From Pseudomonas sp. GL-B-19 (GTDB lineage: Bacteria; Pseudomonadota; Gammaproteobacteria; Pseudomonadales; Pseudomonadaceae): 64,000 nt of DNA. The position numbers were made by a program, and so were the translations under genes. The notes beneath the pieces are model-generated. The model had not been told where the DNA came from, searched no databases, and saw only the letters and a list, made by a program, of their open reading frames with translations. The first letter of the stretch is position 1; each line of letters begins with the position of its first letter. The stretch lies in NCBI RefSeq assembly GCF_019956415.1, contig NZ_JAHBDK010000042.1:124001-188000 (forward strand), in the 5' to 3' direction. Positions 7,367-16,389 of the stretch are shown piece by piece.

Positions 7367-9778
7367 CTACGGCACATCTCGCGCTGGCAAAAATTTCAGC
7401 GTGCTACGCGTATTGGCCGTGACTTCTTCGTTGTTGAAATGCGCTTCGTAGTAAACCCCTTCGACATACGCCTCGGCCTGGTCGTCGTAGTGGCTGTCGA
7501 ACGGTACGCCGCTCTGGCCGACCGGGTTGATGGTCAGGCTGTGAGCCGGGTCGGCAAAGTCGACCAGGCGCCGCGTCGACGGGCCGTAAGTCACCGGCCA
7601 GGGCGCCGGGCCGATTTTGGCCGAGAGGTTGTTCGGTACTTCATGCGTGCCGGGTGCGGCGAACGGCCCGACGTTGAAGATCCGGTCCAGCGGCTTCTGC
7701 ATGCCCAGTGGATGGCCATGCGTCAGGGTATGTGCCTTGCCCCACTGCCACTGCGCCGAATCCGCACCCAGGGTGGTCTTGAGGTGAGCGATGCTCGCTT
7801 GCCAGGCAACCTTGACCGTATCGGCCCGGGTTTCCTTGTCGAGGGTGTTGCGGTTGTCCCACCACGGTGAATCAGGCGTGGCAGCCAGTCGTGGCAGTGC
7901 AGTGTCGATCACCCGGGTCGAGAGCAAGGTCTCGAAAAAATCATTCCCCAGCTCATCGTGCATCGTTGCGTCGGCCAGGTTGAACAGGAACTGGTTGAAC
8001 AGCGTGGCGCTGGTGGAGTCGAGCGGGTAGTCGCCTGTCCACTGCGCCAGTTGCTCCACCAGCTTGAGTTCTGCGGGATCGCTCACCACCTCACGCAGCA
8101 CCGGCAACAACGGCGCCAACAGACGGGGGGCGTAGGCAGTGGTGGTGCCCAGTTGCAGCTTCTTGCTGGCGTCGATGTCCCACTTCACGTTTTTGTCGCT
8201 GAGCTGGTGATTGAGTTGCTGGCCGCGATCGGCGAGGTTGTAGTAGCCCGGAATTTCCATGCCGGTCGGCGACAGCGGTTGGAAGTTGGCCGAGACGATG
8301 TAGCCGCGTGCCGGGTTTTCTTCTTGCGGGTTGGCGCTGAACGGGTAGAAGCCGTCCTTGTCCGGCTGATTGGTGCTGCCGTCGAGGATGAAACCGGGCT
8401 TCACCCCAACCGCGCGTTTAGGCAGTAGCGCCGAGGCCCACCAGCCGATGTCACCCTTGGCGTTGGCGTAGACAATGTTCAACCCCGGCGCCTGAACCTT
8501 GGCGGCTGCGGTGCGCGCCTTGGCCAGGGTGTCGGCGCGGTTGAGCTGGTAGAAGCCTTCGAGAATCGGGTTTGGTGTTTCAAGGAAAGCCCACCACATG
8601 GCCACCGGCGTCTTGCCGGCCGCCGTGCCGAGTGCGTCGTTGATGATCGGCCCGTGGGGCGATTGACGTAGCGTCAGCTTGACCGGTGCCTGGCCCTTCA
8701 CGGCGATCTGTTGCTCGGTGGTGACCATGTCCACCCACTTGCCGCGATACCAGACCTGATTGGGGTTGTCCGGGTTGGTCTTCTCGGCGATCAGGTCCAG
8801 ATCATCGTTCTGGAACATGGTCAGGCTCCAGCCGAAATCCAGGTTGTGGCCCAGAAACGCAAACGGCACCAGCGCCTGATGGTGGCCGTACAGTTCAAAG
8901 CCTGGCGTCGAGAGTTGCGCCTCGTACCAGACCGCCGGCACCGAGAAGCGAATATGCGGGTCGCCGGCCAGCAGTGGCTTGGCGCTTTTGGTGCGGTTGC
9001 CGGCAATCACCCAGGCGTTACTGCCCTCGAATTGTGGCAGGCCATTGTCGGCCAGCGCCTGTTCGCTCAAGCGGGCAAGAGCGTTGAGGTCTTTCCAGTC
9101 ACTGGCGGACAGTGCTGGAGCAGATTTGGAATGCCCCTCGGCCAACACGCCTTTGGGCTGCCAGTCGAGGTCGAAGATGTTCAGGTAGTCGGCGCCCAGT
9201 TGGTCGCGCACAAACGTCAGCAAGGGTTCGGTGCGAAACGCTGCGGCAAAGCTGTACGCCATGTAACCGGCGACGCTGATGCTGTCTTCAGCCGTGAACG
9301 GGCGTTTGTGGATGCCCAGCACGTCGAACTCGGCGGGCGCAGCGTGGCTGTCCTGATATTGATTGATCCCGTCCAGATAGGCTTCCAGGGCCTTCCATGC
9401 CGGCGACTGCCGATCCAGCGCGGCCACATAGCTTGCGGCACGTTCACGAATACGCAGGCTGCGGAACAGTTTGTCGGTGTCGATCAGTTTCGGGCCGAGG
9501 ATTTCCGCCAGTTCACCACGGGCCAGGCGCCGCATGGCTTCCATCTGGAACAAGCGGTCCTGGGTCTGCACATAGCCGAGGGTACGGTAGAGGTCGATTT
9601 CGTTTTCAGCGCGAATATGCGGTACGCCGCGCTCGTCGTAGCGCACGGTCACCGAGCTTTGCAGGCGTTGCAATTCCACTTGGCCCTGGCGCGTCGGTTG
9701 CTTGCTGTACACGTACCCGCCGACCCCGATGGTGAGCACGACTACCAGCGAGGCAAGTACGGTCAGGACGCGTTTCAT
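7367..9778 (-). CDS. Penicillin acylase family Ntn-hydrolase (possible acyl-homoserine-lactone acylase, HacB-like)
   Basis: Periplasmic amidohydrolase precursor of 803 residues. An N-terminal hydrophobic signal/anchor (about residues 4-24) precedes the alpha chain. The autocatalytic site is Gly252-Ser253 (EGSNAWVIAG), so Ser253 would become the N-terminal nucleophile of the beta chain after spacer removal; AGDPHIRFSVPAVWYE follows as usual. Family members cleave penicillins or acyl-homoserine lactones. P. aeruginosa carries the AHL acylase hacB (PA0305) beside spuH, and this gene lies two genes from spuH, which supports orthology by context only. Substrate not provable from sequence. Confidence 0.88.
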   Translation of the reverse strand: MKRVLTVLASLVVVLTIGVGGYVYSKQPTRQGQVELQRLQSSVTVRYDERGVPHIRAENEIDLYRTLGYVQTQDRLFQMEAMRRLARGELAEILGPKLIDTDKLFRSLRIRERAASYVAALDRQSPAWKALEAYLDGINQYQDSHAAPAEFDVLGIHKRPFTAEDSISVAGYMAYSFAAAFRTEPLLTFVRDQLGADYLNIFDLDWQPKGVLAEGHSKSAPALSASDWKDLNALARLSEQALADNGLPQFEGSNAWVIAGNRTKSAKPLLAGDPHIRFSVPAVWYEAQLSTPGFELYGHHQALVPFAFLGHNLDFGWSLTMFQNDDLDLIAEKTNPDNPNQVWYRGKWVDMVTTEQQIAVKGQAPVKLTLRQSPHGPIINDALGTAAGKTPVAMWWAFLETPNPILEGFYQLNRADTLAKARTAAAKVQAPGLNIVYANAKGDIGWWASALLPKRAVGVKPGFILDGSTNQPDKDGFYPFSANPQEENPARGYIVSANFQPLSPTGMEIPGYYNLADRGQQLNHQLSDKNVKWDIDASKKLQLGTTTAYAPRLLAPLLPVLREVVSDPAELKLVEQLAQWTGDYPLDSTSATLFNQFLFNLADATMHDELGNDFFETLLSTRVIDTALPRLAATPDSPWWDNRNTLDKETRADTVKVAWQASIAHLKTTLGADSAQWQWGKAHTLTHGHPLGMQKPLDRIFNVGPFAAPGTHEVPNNLSAKIGPAPWPVTYGPSTRRLVDFADPAHSLTINPVGQSGVPFDSHYDDQAEAYVEGVYYEAHFNNEEVTANTRSTLKFLPARDVP

Positions 9779-9881
9779 GGTGACTCCTTGTTCTTATAGG
9801 ATTGCCGCCCGTGTGGGCTGCAAACATGTAACACAGACCTTCTGTGTCGGGCATTGCGGTCCTGCAAAAGTCAGGAATGCC

Positions 9882-10460
9882 TTACTTCACTTCCACCGGC
9901 CAAGGGCAGTAGCAACCGATGGCCAGCGTATGGGTTGCGCTCACCGCGCGCCCTTCGCTCAGTGCTTGCAGAATGGGTTCGATAAAGCTGTTGTTCGAAT
10001 TGCAGGTCAGGCCTTCGCTGTACGGACCGAAATAGGCCAGTTTGCCGCTGCGGTCCCAGATCGCTACGGCCGGGCTGGCGGGGATCTGTTCGGCGCCAGG
10101 CAGCACGTTGATGGTTTTCAGGCTGCTCAGCGTGGTGGGTAGCTGGCCGTGACTGCCGGGTTTTTGCACGGCGTAAAACTCAACGCCTTGCGGCACATAG
10201 CGCTCAACCAGTTCGCTCAAGTGTTGTTGGTTGCCGACGTTGCACGGGCAGGCCGGGTCCCAGAAGTGCACCAGACGGATGGCGCCGGGGCCGGCGAGGT
10301 CGTCGGGCAGGCGCAACGGGTCGCCGGAAAACACCGCGGTGTGTTCGCTGAACGCGCGCAAGTAGCGCCCCTGAAACCAGTCATATGCGGCCCACAAAAC
10401 GCCGGCACACACGAGGGCGAGCAGGCTGGCAAGCAGTGGGGTGCGGTAGGCCGGACGCAT
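9882..10460 (-). CDS. Membrane-anchored thioredoxin-like protein (DUF6436 type)
   Basis: 192 residues. One N-terminal membrane helix (PLLASLLALVCAGVLWAAY) is followed by a thioredoxin-like periplasmic domain containing WDPACPCN, a possible redox Cys pair at the usual site, and two further Cys pairs (LTCNSNN, GCYCPWP) near the C-terminus. ATG 10460 gives the membrane helix directly; the frame extends upstream to 10568 but would overlap the divergent hydrolase start. The function is probably redox or thiol chemistry in the periplasm, otherwise unknown. Confidence 0.72.
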   Translation of the reverse strand: MRPAYRTPLLASLLALVCAGVLWAAYDWFQGRYLRAFSEHTAVFSGDPLRLPDDLAGPGAIRLVHFWDPACPCNVGNQQHLSELVERYVPQGVEFYAVQKPGSHGQLPTTLSSLKTINVLPGAEQIPASPAVAIWDRSGKLAYFGPYSEGLTCNSNNSFIEPILQALSEGRAVSATHTLAIGCYCPWPVEVK

Positions 10461-10557
10461 GGGTTTGAATCCTCGAAGGTCGGCTAGCTTGCCATGCTTG
10501 CTGCGACAGATGAATATCGCAGGCCTATAAAGTCTGTTTAACGCTCTGGAATCCTTC

Positions 10558-11505
10558 ATGTCCGCCACTTTTGCCCCCGATCACTTGCGCGCCAGCCTGC
10601 GGCCATTGGCCGAAGGGCAGGCGCTGTCGACCGAGGCCATGGCATATCAGCGTTTTTACGGGCTGGATTTTCCGGGTCGTACGCTGCGCGGGGGGCTGGG
10701 GCGTTTCGAGATCGATGGCTATGAATTGGTCAGTCAGTACTGGTGGCCTGAGCGGGCGAAGGCGACGTTGTTTATGTTCCACGGGTTCTACGATCACACC
10801 GGGCTCTACCGCCATGTGATCGAGTGGGCGCTGGATCAGGGGTTCGCCGTGATCGCCTGCGACCTGCCGGGGCATGGTCTGTCCAGCGGCGAGCGGGCGA
10901 GCATCAAGGAATTCGCCGAGTATCAGGACACGCTGGAAGGCTTGTTCGCCGAGGCGTTGTCCATCGACCTGCCGCAGCCGTGGCACCTGTGCGGGCAGAG
11001 CACGGGCGGGGCGATCGTGATTGATCATGTGCTCAATCAAGGCGCGAACAGCCCCGCTCAAGGTCAGGTGATTCTATTGTCACCCCTGGTCAGGCCGCGT
11101 GCCTGGGGTTGGTCAAAGCTCAGCTATTACCTGCTCAAACCTTTCGTCAAAGCCATCGCCCGGCGCTTTAGCGAGAACTCCAACGACCCTGATTTCTTGC
11201 CGTTCCTCCAGGCCGATCCTTTGCAGCCGCAGCGTCTGCCAACGGCGTGGGTCGGGGCGTTGGCGCGCTGGATCAAGCAAATCGAGGCCGCACCGAACAG
11301 CCCGCGTCGGCCGCTGATCGTGCAGGGGCAGGCGGACATGACGGTGGATTGGGAGCATAACCTTGAGGTGTTGAAGGCCAAGTTCGACCGGCCTCAGGTG
11401 TTGATGTTGCCAGAGGCACGGCATCATCTGGCGAATGAGACGCTGGTGATGCGGGAGGAGTATTTCGGGTTTTTGACCAAGCGGATCAAAGGCCGGAATC
11501 TGTAG
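10558..11505 (+). CDS. Alpha/beta hydrolase, lysophospholipase-like
   Basis: Serine hydrolase of 315 residues. HGFYDHTGLY forms the oxyanion-hole region, Ser148 is the nucleophile in CGQSTGG, and a late His (ARHHLANE) is the likely catalytic base; the Asp is probably in QGQADMTVDW. It belongs to the monoacylglycerol/lysophospholipase-like Hydrolase_4 group. No signal peptide. The start at 10558 is the first ATG and the gene is followed by a REP pair. Substrate unknown. Confidence 0.85.
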   Translation: MSATFAPDHLRASLRPLAEGQALSTEAMAYQRFYGLDFPGRTLRGGLGRFEIDGYELVSQYWWPERAKATLFMFHGFYDHTGLYRHVIEWALDQGFAVIACDLPGHGLSSGERASIKEFAEYQDTLEGLFAEALSIDLPQPWHLCGQSTGGAIVIDHVLNQGANSPAQGQVILLSPLVRPRAWGWSKLSYYLLKPFVKAIARRFSENSNDPDFLPFLQADPLQPQRLPTAWVGALARWIKQIEAAPNSPRRPLIVQGQADMTVDWEHNLEVLKAKFDRPQVLMLPEARHHLANETLVMREEYFGFLTKRIKGRNL

Positions 11506-11515
11506 CGACAGTTCT

Positions 11516-11592
11516 GGCCCCTTCGCTGGCAAGCCAGCTCCTACAGTTGGAATGCGTTCCCCTGTAGGAGCTGGCTTGCCAGCGAAGGGGCC
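11516..11592. repeat. REP pair (GGAGCTGGC type)
   Basis: Head-to-head REP units: GGCCCCTTCGCTGGCAAGCC and its complement close a loop of about 20 bases. Lies between the convergent hydrolase and DUF2059 genes, where it can act as a shared transcript end. Confidence 0.85.
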
Positions 11593-11609
11593 TTCACAGA
11601 CACCAACAA

Positions 11610-12362
11610 TTACTGGGCCAAATTCGAAGCAGGTTGCCCCACCGCCAACCCCGCCCGAATCGCCGCCAGCGCCGCCTGGTAATAAGCCTGGCCCTCGGTG
11701 GACTCGGCAAACGTGGCGAACTCTTCCAGTTCGTCATCCGAAAGGTCGCGATAGACATACAGCAACGTGTTGTTCAGGTCGCTGCCGATCTGGTCCATCA
11801 AGCGCTGACGCTGACCGTTCAACATCCCTTGCGCCTGACCACCACCGAGCAACCCTGGGATCATTGAACTCAGGCTGTCGGCCGCAACGCCTGCAATCGC
11901 CAGGCTGACTTCAGCCCCCGCCTCGCGGGCGGGCAGGGCCTGGGCCAGATGGCCGATGATCAACTGACGGCTGTCGCTGGCCTGAATCTTCGGCAGACCC
12001 TTGGCGTTTTTCGCCAATTGGTCGCGACGGGTTGCCAGCAGTTCGGCAGCAACGACCTTTTTGCCAAGGGGCGATTGAAAGAAGGTCAGTGCGGGTTTGG
12101 GGTCGGCGAGACTCTTGCGCATTTGCGCTTCGGCACGCTGATCGACGGACTGGGCAGCGAAACGCTGATTGCTGTTATTGACCAGTGCTTGAAACACCGC
12201 GGGTGGCAGGCTGCTCTCGTAGCGTTTTTGTGCGGCCGTGAGAGCATCGTTGAAATGCGCGCGTTGCTCTGGCCAGCCGGCGACCTTGTACAACTGGTCG
12301 TGGCCGTCTGCCCAAGCGGGCAAAACACAGAGCATCAACAGTGAAAAAAGCAACCGGCGCAT
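11610..12362 (-). CDS. DUF2059 family exported protein
   Basis: 250 residues. It starts MRRLLFSLLMLCVLPAWA, a clear Sec signal peptide, which fixes the start at 12362 rather than the longer frame to 12551. The mature part is helical, with two copies of a DUF2059-like element (YKVAGWPEQRAHFND and DLSDDELEEFATFAESTEGQ, the latter typical of the domain). The family has no assigned function. Convergent with the upstream hydrolase across a REP pair. Confidence 0.8.
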   Translation of the reverse strand: MRRLLFSLLMLCVLPAWADGHDQLYKVAGWPEQRAHFNDALTAAQKRYESSLPPAVFQALVNNSNQRFAAQSVDQRAEAQMRKSLADPKPALTFFQSPLGKKVVAAELLATRRDQLAKNAKGLPKIQASDSRQLIIGHLAQALPAREAGAEVSLAIAGVAADSLSSMIPGLLGGGQAQGMLNGQRQRLMDQIGSDLNNTLLYVYRDLSDDELEEFATFAESTEGQAYYQAALAAIRAGLAVGQPASNLAQ

Positions 12363-12470
12363 AGGGACTCCTGTCAGCAGCCGACTATTCTCCGTGTGGC
12401 ATCCGCGCTTGTCGAGAATTCGTATCAACCCGCTGCGTGGCTCTGTCGGATTTTCAGGCACAGGAATACT

Positions 12471-13103
12471 ATGCGCGGCATGCAAATACCCTCTGATCAC
12501 CCGCTGCTGTTGCGTATCGTTGACGACCTGGCTGCACGCGGCTGGTCGCAACAGAATATTTTCCTGCCTCAGGATCTGACCCGAGCGCTGGCGGCTGAGT
12601 GCCGTAAACGTGCGGCCGAGGGTGAACTGGCCCCAGCCGCCGTAGGCCGAGGTCCCTCATCGGAGGTTCGCGAGGGGATTCGCGGTGACCATATTCAGTG
12701 GATCGACCCCGGCCAGGCCGAGGCGTGCGACAGCTACCTAGCGTTGATGGACAGCCTGCGACAAGCGATGAATCGCGGTTTGTTTCTGGGTCTGGAAGAT
12801 TTCGAAAGCCATTTCGCGCTGTACCCGCCCGGCGCGTTCTACCTCAAGCATGTCGACCGTTTCCGCGATGACGACCGGCGCATGGTGTCGGCGGTCGTCT
12901 ACCTCAATGACGCCTGGCTGCCCGAGCACGGCGGTCAATTGCGCATGTATCTGGATGAGGGTGTGGAATACGATGTCGTGCCCACCGGCGGATGCCTGGT
13001 GGTGTTTCTGTCGGGCGAAGTGCCCCACGAAGTCCTGCCCGCCACCCGGGATCGCCTGTCGTTGACTGGCTGGTTCCGGCGTCGGGGTAATGAGCCGTTC
13101 TGA
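12471..13103 (+). CDS. 2OG-Fe(II) oxygenase, prolyl-4-hydroxylase-like
   Basis: Predicted Fe(II)/2-oxoglutarate dioxygenase of 210 residues. HVDRF gives the HxD metal pair, and the distal His is in EVPHEVLPATRDRLSLTGWF with the Arg that binds 2-oxoglutarate. The middle segment YLNDAWLPEHGGQLRMYL is typical of prolyl-hydroxylase-like members. ATG 12471 is used, with AGGA at 12462-12465; ATG 12480 is a possible alternative. It is followed after 2 nt by the DUF523 gene, so the two are probably cotranscribed. Substrate unknown. Confidence 0.83.
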   Translation: MRGMQIPSDHPLLLRIVDDLAARGWSQQNIFLPQDLTRALAAECRKRAAEGELAPAAVGRGPSSEVREGIRGDHIQWIDPGQAEACDSYLALMDSLRQAMNRGLFLGLEDFESHFALYPPGAFYLKHVDRFRDDDRRMVSAVVYLNDAWLPEHGGQLRMYLDEGVEYDVVPTGGCLVVFLSGEVPHEVLPATRDRLSLTGWFRRRGNEPF

Positions 13104-13105
13104 TC

Positions 13106-13591
13106 ATGCAAAAGATTCTGGTAAGCCGCTGCCTGCTGGGCCACCGCGTCCGTTACGACGGCGGGGCCAGCGGGCCATTCGATCAGCTTCAGCAGTGGCT
13201 GGATGAAGGTCGGGTCGTACCGTTGTGTCCCGAGGTTGCCGGCGGTTTGCCGACGCCCAGGGCAGCGGCGGAAATCCCCGGCGGGCAGGGCGCTGAAGTG
13301 CTGGATGGCCAGGCCTGCGTGATCACCACCGAGGGCGAGGATGTCAGTGCCGAGTTTCTATCCGGGGCTTATCAGGCGCTGGAACTGGTGCAAAAGCACG
13401 GCATCCGCATCGCCGTGCTCAAGGCCAACAGCCCGTCCTGCGGGAATTTGCTGACGTATGACGGAAGCTTCAGTGGCGTGAAGGTTACGGGCGAAGGTGT
13501 GACGGCGGCTTTGCTCAGGCGCAATGGCGTGCAGGTCTTCAGTGAGCTGGAGTTGGCCGAGGCGGTGGCTGCTTTGGCCATGCAGGACTGA
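13106..13591 (+). CDS. DUF523 family protein
   Basis: 161-residue cytoplasmic protein with the DUF523 signature at its N-terminus (ILVSRCLLGHRVRYDGG), PLCPEVAGGLPTPR, and a second Cys motif KANSPSCG. Conserved Cys residues (Cys9, the CPE Cys, SPSCG) suggest metal or sulfur chemistry but the family has no proven reaction. It begins 2 nt after the oxygenase stop. Confidence 0.85.
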   Translation: MQKILVSRCLLGHRVRYDGGASGPFDQLQQWLDEGRVVPLCPEVAGGLPTPRAAAEIPGGQGAEVLDGQACVITTEGEDVSAEFLSGAYQALELVQKHGIRIAVLKANSPSCGNLLTYDGSFSGVKVTGEGVTAALLRRNGVQVFSELELAEAVAALAMQD

Positions 13592-13610
13592 CAACCGACA
13601 CAAAACCAAT

Positions 13611-13698
13611 GTGGGAGCGAGCCTGCTCGCGATAGCGAATTAACATTCAACATCTTTGTTGACTGGTCCACCGCTATCGCGAGTAGGCTCGCTCCCAC
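13611..13698. repeat. REP pair (GTGGGAGCGAGCC type)
   Basis: GTGGGAGCGAGCCTGCTCGC at 13611 and its near complement ending GCTCCCAC at 13698 enclose a loop with CATCTTTGTTGAC-like sequence. Lies between convergent DUF523 and solute-binding genes. Confidence 0.85.
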
Positions 13699-13731
13699 AG
13701 GTATATCACTGACTTTTAGATCTGCAGTGCC

Positions 13732-14319
13732 TCACGGCTTCGGCGCCACACTCGCATCCGCCGTAAACCACTTCTGCTCCAGCGCTTGCAGTCGCCCGTC
13801 ATCCTTGATCCGCTGCAGCGCGTTTTCCAGGCTGGCATGAAACGCCGGGTTACCTTTCTGAAACGGAATCGCCAGGCTCACGGGTGAGGCGGCGTTTGGT
13901 TTCTCTTCTGTAAACGACTGCACCAACACCATCGGACGCGGTTGCTCTTCTTTCTGCGCGATCAATTGCGCATTGGTTTGAACGTAAGGCTCGCTGAAGT
14001 CGAAACGTTCTTTCAGGTCCGGGGTCATTGCTATGTGATTGATGGCGACGTCGTACTTGCCGCTTTCAACGCCGGTCAACAGATCGCCGGAATCGGTGAC
14101 AACGAAGTCGGCCCGCACATCCAGTTCGTTGGCCAGCATTCGACCTAGTTCGACTTCAAAGCCCGCGAGTTTGTCGTCTTCCTTGAAATTGAAGGGCGGT
14201 GTATTGGCCTCAAGCGCAATACGCAGTTCGCCGCGGTCGTTTATGTCGTCAATCAGTTCGGCATGAGCCAGAGGGCTCAGAAGGGGTAGCAAACAGATCA
14301 GGCCAGGCAGAAAACGCAT
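13732..14319 (-). CDS. Family-3 solute-binding protein lacking most of lobe II
   Basis: Exported amino-acid-type binding protein of 195 residues; related proteins are about 250. The signal peptide is MRFLPGLICLLPLLSPLAHA. Lobe I is clear (GELRIALEANTPPFNFKE, AGFEVELGRMLANEL, GKYDVAINHIAMTPDLKERF) and the C-terminal return segment is clear (AIPFQKGNPAFHASLENAL, LQALEQKWF). Between QLIAQKEE and VSLAIPF only about 22 residues remain, so most of the second lobe that should close over the ligand is absent, without frameshift or stop. ATG 14319 has AGGAG immediately upstream. It may be a non-transporting sensor or a decaying gene. Confidence 0.78.
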   Translation of the reverse strand: MRFLPGLICLLPLLSPLAHAELIDDINDRGELRIALEANTPPFNFKEDDKLAGFEVELGRMLANELDVRADFVVTDSGDLLTGVESGKYDVAINHIAMTPDLKERFDFSEPYVQTNAQLIAQKEEQPRPMVLVQSFTEEKPNAASPVSLAIPFQKGNPAFHASLENALQRIKDDGRLQALEQKWFTADASVAPKP

Positions 14320-14454
14320 GGTCACTCCTTTGAATTCATTATCGCGATGCTCTGATTCAGGATCGCTTTGCTATGGTTATCGAGTGCCTTCGACAACGAT
14401 TGACCATGAAGTTGTCATGGTCACGCGGATTTTACGGAAAAACTGGAGAAGAGA

Positions 14455-14880
14455 ATGAAAACGTTTATGTTTCGTGCTGCTTTGGCTGGCCTGCTGATGG
14501 GTGTTTCGGTGCTGGCCAGTGCGGCTACACCGGCCCCGAAGGGCGCTGAAGTGTTCTTCGTTGATCTTGAGAACGGTGACACGGTGCCGCAAACTGTCAT
14601 CGTCAAGTTCGCTGTCGAGAACATTTCCTTGGCTCCGGCGGGCAATACCACAAAGAACACCGGTCATCACCACTTGCTGATCGACGTCGACGAGCTGCCA
14701 GCCGCCGGTGCGCCGATTCCCAAAGATGCCAACCACCAGCATTTCGGCGGCGCGCAGACCCAGGGTGAAGTAACGCTTACGCCGGGCAAACACACCTTGC
14801 AGCTTGAACTGGGCGATAGCAACCACATACCGTTCGATCCGCCGATCGTTTCCGAGAAGATCACCGTCAACGTTAAGTAA
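14455..14880 (+). CDS. DUF4399 domain protein, exported
   Basis: 141 residues with a signal peptide (FRAALAGLLMGVSVLASA). The mature domain carries the DUF4399 hallmarks KNTGHHHLLIDVDELP and HQHFGGAQTQGEVTLTPGKH, His-rich turns suggesting metal binding, and ends SNHIPFDPPIVSEKITVNVK. Good Shine-Dalgarno GGAGAAGAG before ATG 14455. Function unknown. It is convergent with serA and ends at a bidirectional terminator. Confidence 0.85.
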   Translation: MKTFMFRAALAGLLMGVSVLASAATPAPKGAEVFFVDLENGDTVPQTVIVKFAVENISLAPAGNTTKNTGHHHLLIDVDELPAAGAPIPKDANHQHFGGAQTQGEVTLTPGKHTLQLELGDSNHIPFDPPIVSEKITVNVK

Positions 14881-14910
14881 CCTGCTCGGAATAAAGAACC
14901 GCGCCCATGA

Positions 14911-14936
14911 AAAAGGAGACCCCAAGGTCTCCTTTT
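14911..14936. terminator. Bidirectional intrinsic terminator
   Basis: Perfect 11-bp arms AAAAGGAGACC and GGTCTCCTTTT around CCAA, with A-rich and T-rich outer ends so that it can work on both strands. Lies between DUF4399 (+) and serA (-). Confidence 0.9.
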
Positions 14937-14955
14937 CTTGTCGCTCAAGTCACTA

Positions 14956-16185
14956 TCAGAACAACACGCGGCAACGAATGGTGCCGTTGATGTGCTGCAG
15001 TTTCTCTTGGGCGATTTCCGAGTAATCGGCGTCGACGTCGATTACCACGTAGCCGACTTTCTCGTTGGTCTGCAGGAACTGACCGGAGATGTTGATGCCG
15101 TTTTCGGCGAAGACCTTGTTGATCTCGCTGAGCACGCCCGGAATGTTTTCGTGGATGTGCAGCAGGCGGTGCTTGCCAGGGTGAGCCGGCAGGGCCACTT
15201 CCGGGAAGTTCACGGACGATACCGAAGTACCGTTGTCGCTGTACTTGACCAGTTTTTCCGCCACTTCCAGACCGATGTTAGCCTGGGCTTCAGCGGTGGA
15301 ACCACCGATGTGCGGGGTCAGGATCACGTTGTCCAGGCCACGCAACGGGCTTTCGAACTCTTCGTCGTTGGAGCGTGGCTCCACCGGGAATACGTCGATG
15401 GCCGCGCCGATCAGGTGCTTGTCCTTGATGGCCGCAGCCAGGTGGTCCAGTTCGACCACGGTGCCGCGGGCGGCGTTGATCAGGATGCCGCCTTTCTTGA
15501 TGGCGCGGATTTCCTTCTCGCCCATCATCCACTGGGTGGCGGCGGTTTCCGGTACGTGCAGCGAAACGATGTCGGACATCGCCAGCAGTTCGTGCAGGTT
15601 GCCTACCTGAGTAGCGTTACCCAGTGGCAGCTTGGTGATGGTGTCGTAGAAGTACACCTGCATGCCCAGGCCTTCAGCCAGAACCGACAGTTGAGTGCCG
15701 ATCGAGCCGTAACCGACGATGCCCAGCTTCTTGCCACGGATCTCGAAGGAATTGGCCGCGCTCTTGATCCAGCCGCCGCGGTGGCAGGAAGCGTTCTTCT
15801 CAGGGATGCCGCGCAGCAGCAGGATCGCTTCGGCCAGCACCAGTTCGGCAACGGAGCGGGTGTTGGAGTACGGTGCGTTGAACACCGCGATGCCGCGTTC
15901 GCGAGCTGCGTTCAGGTCAACCTGGTTGGTGCCGATGCAGAAACACCCTACAGCCACGAGCTTCTTCGCGTGATCGAAGATCTCTTCGGTCAGTTGAGTG
16001 CGGGAGCGAATGCCGATGAAGTGCGCATCAGCGATCTTTTCCTTCAGCTGGGCTTCCGGCAGAGAACCAGTGAGGTACTCGATGCTGGTGTAACCCGCCG
16101 ACTTGAGAACGTCGACAGCCGATTGGTGGACGCCTTCGAGAAGAAGGAACTTGATCTTGCTCTTATCGAGAGAAGTCTTGCTCAT
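14956..16185 (-). CDS. serA: D-3-phosphoglycerate dehydrogenase
   Basis: First enzyme of serine synthesis, oxidising 3-phosphoglycerate with NAD+; related enzymes also reduce 2-oxoglutarate to D-2-hydroxyglutarate. 409 residues from ATG 16185 (MSKTSLDKSKIKFLLLEG). NAD-binding motif LGIVGYGSIGTQLSVLAEGLG, catalytic Arg in NAARGTVVE, His in LTPHIGGST, and a C-terminal ACT domain (about residues 335-409, HIHENIPGVLSEIN) for serine feedback. The longer frame to 16230 is not used. Divergent from a D-2-hydroxyglutarate dehydrogenase gene. Confidence 0.96.
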   Translation of the reverse strand: MSKTSLDKSKIKFLLLEGVHQSAVDVLKSAGYTSIEYLTGSLPEAQLKEKIADAHFIGIRSRTQLTEEIFDHAKKLVAVGCFCIGTNQVDLNAARERGIAVFNAPYSNTRSVAELVLAEAILLLRGIPEKNASCHRGGWIKSAANSFEIRGKKLGIVGYGSIGTQLSVLAEGLGMQVYFYDTITKLPLGNATQVGNLHELLAMSDIVSLHVPETAATQWMMGEKEIRAIKKGGILINAARGTVVELDHLAAAIKDKHLIGAAIDVFPVEPRSNDEEFESPLRGLDNVILTPHIGGSTAEAQANIGLEVAEKLVKYSDNGTSVSSVNFPEVALPAHPGKHRLLHIHENIPGVLSEINKVFAENGINISGQFLQTNEKVGYVVIDVDADYSEIAQEKLQHINGTIRCRVLF

Positions 16186-16277
16186 CTGCGTAAACCTGTA
16201 TCCCGGAGAAAAATGGCAGGAAATGGTCAACAGACGCTGACCCCGACGGCAAGAAAGCCGTCGCCGCAGAACAGCCT

Positions 16278-16307
16278 TTGGGCACTATCCTGCGGGGTCG
16301 ATATGCT
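16278..16307 (+). promoter_or_regulatory. Candidate sigma70 promoter for the FAD oxidoreductase
   Basis: TTGGGC at 16278-16283 and TATGCT at 16302-16307 with an 18-bp spacer, about 80 bases upstream of the chosen start. Pattern match only. Confidence 0.4.
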
Positions 16308-16389
16308 AGCATAGGCGCCCCGCTAAACACTCATTCCTGCGACGTGAAGCGTTCTCAGGATGACCATGAATTGTTCGAGAGTTCTGTCG

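Noticed and set aside
14938..16314. 458-residue plus-strand open frame antisense to serA
   Set aside because: SerA on the opposite strand has complete motifs and correct length; the antisense frame has low-complexity, Gln/His/Val-rich composition typical of GC-rich shadow frames.
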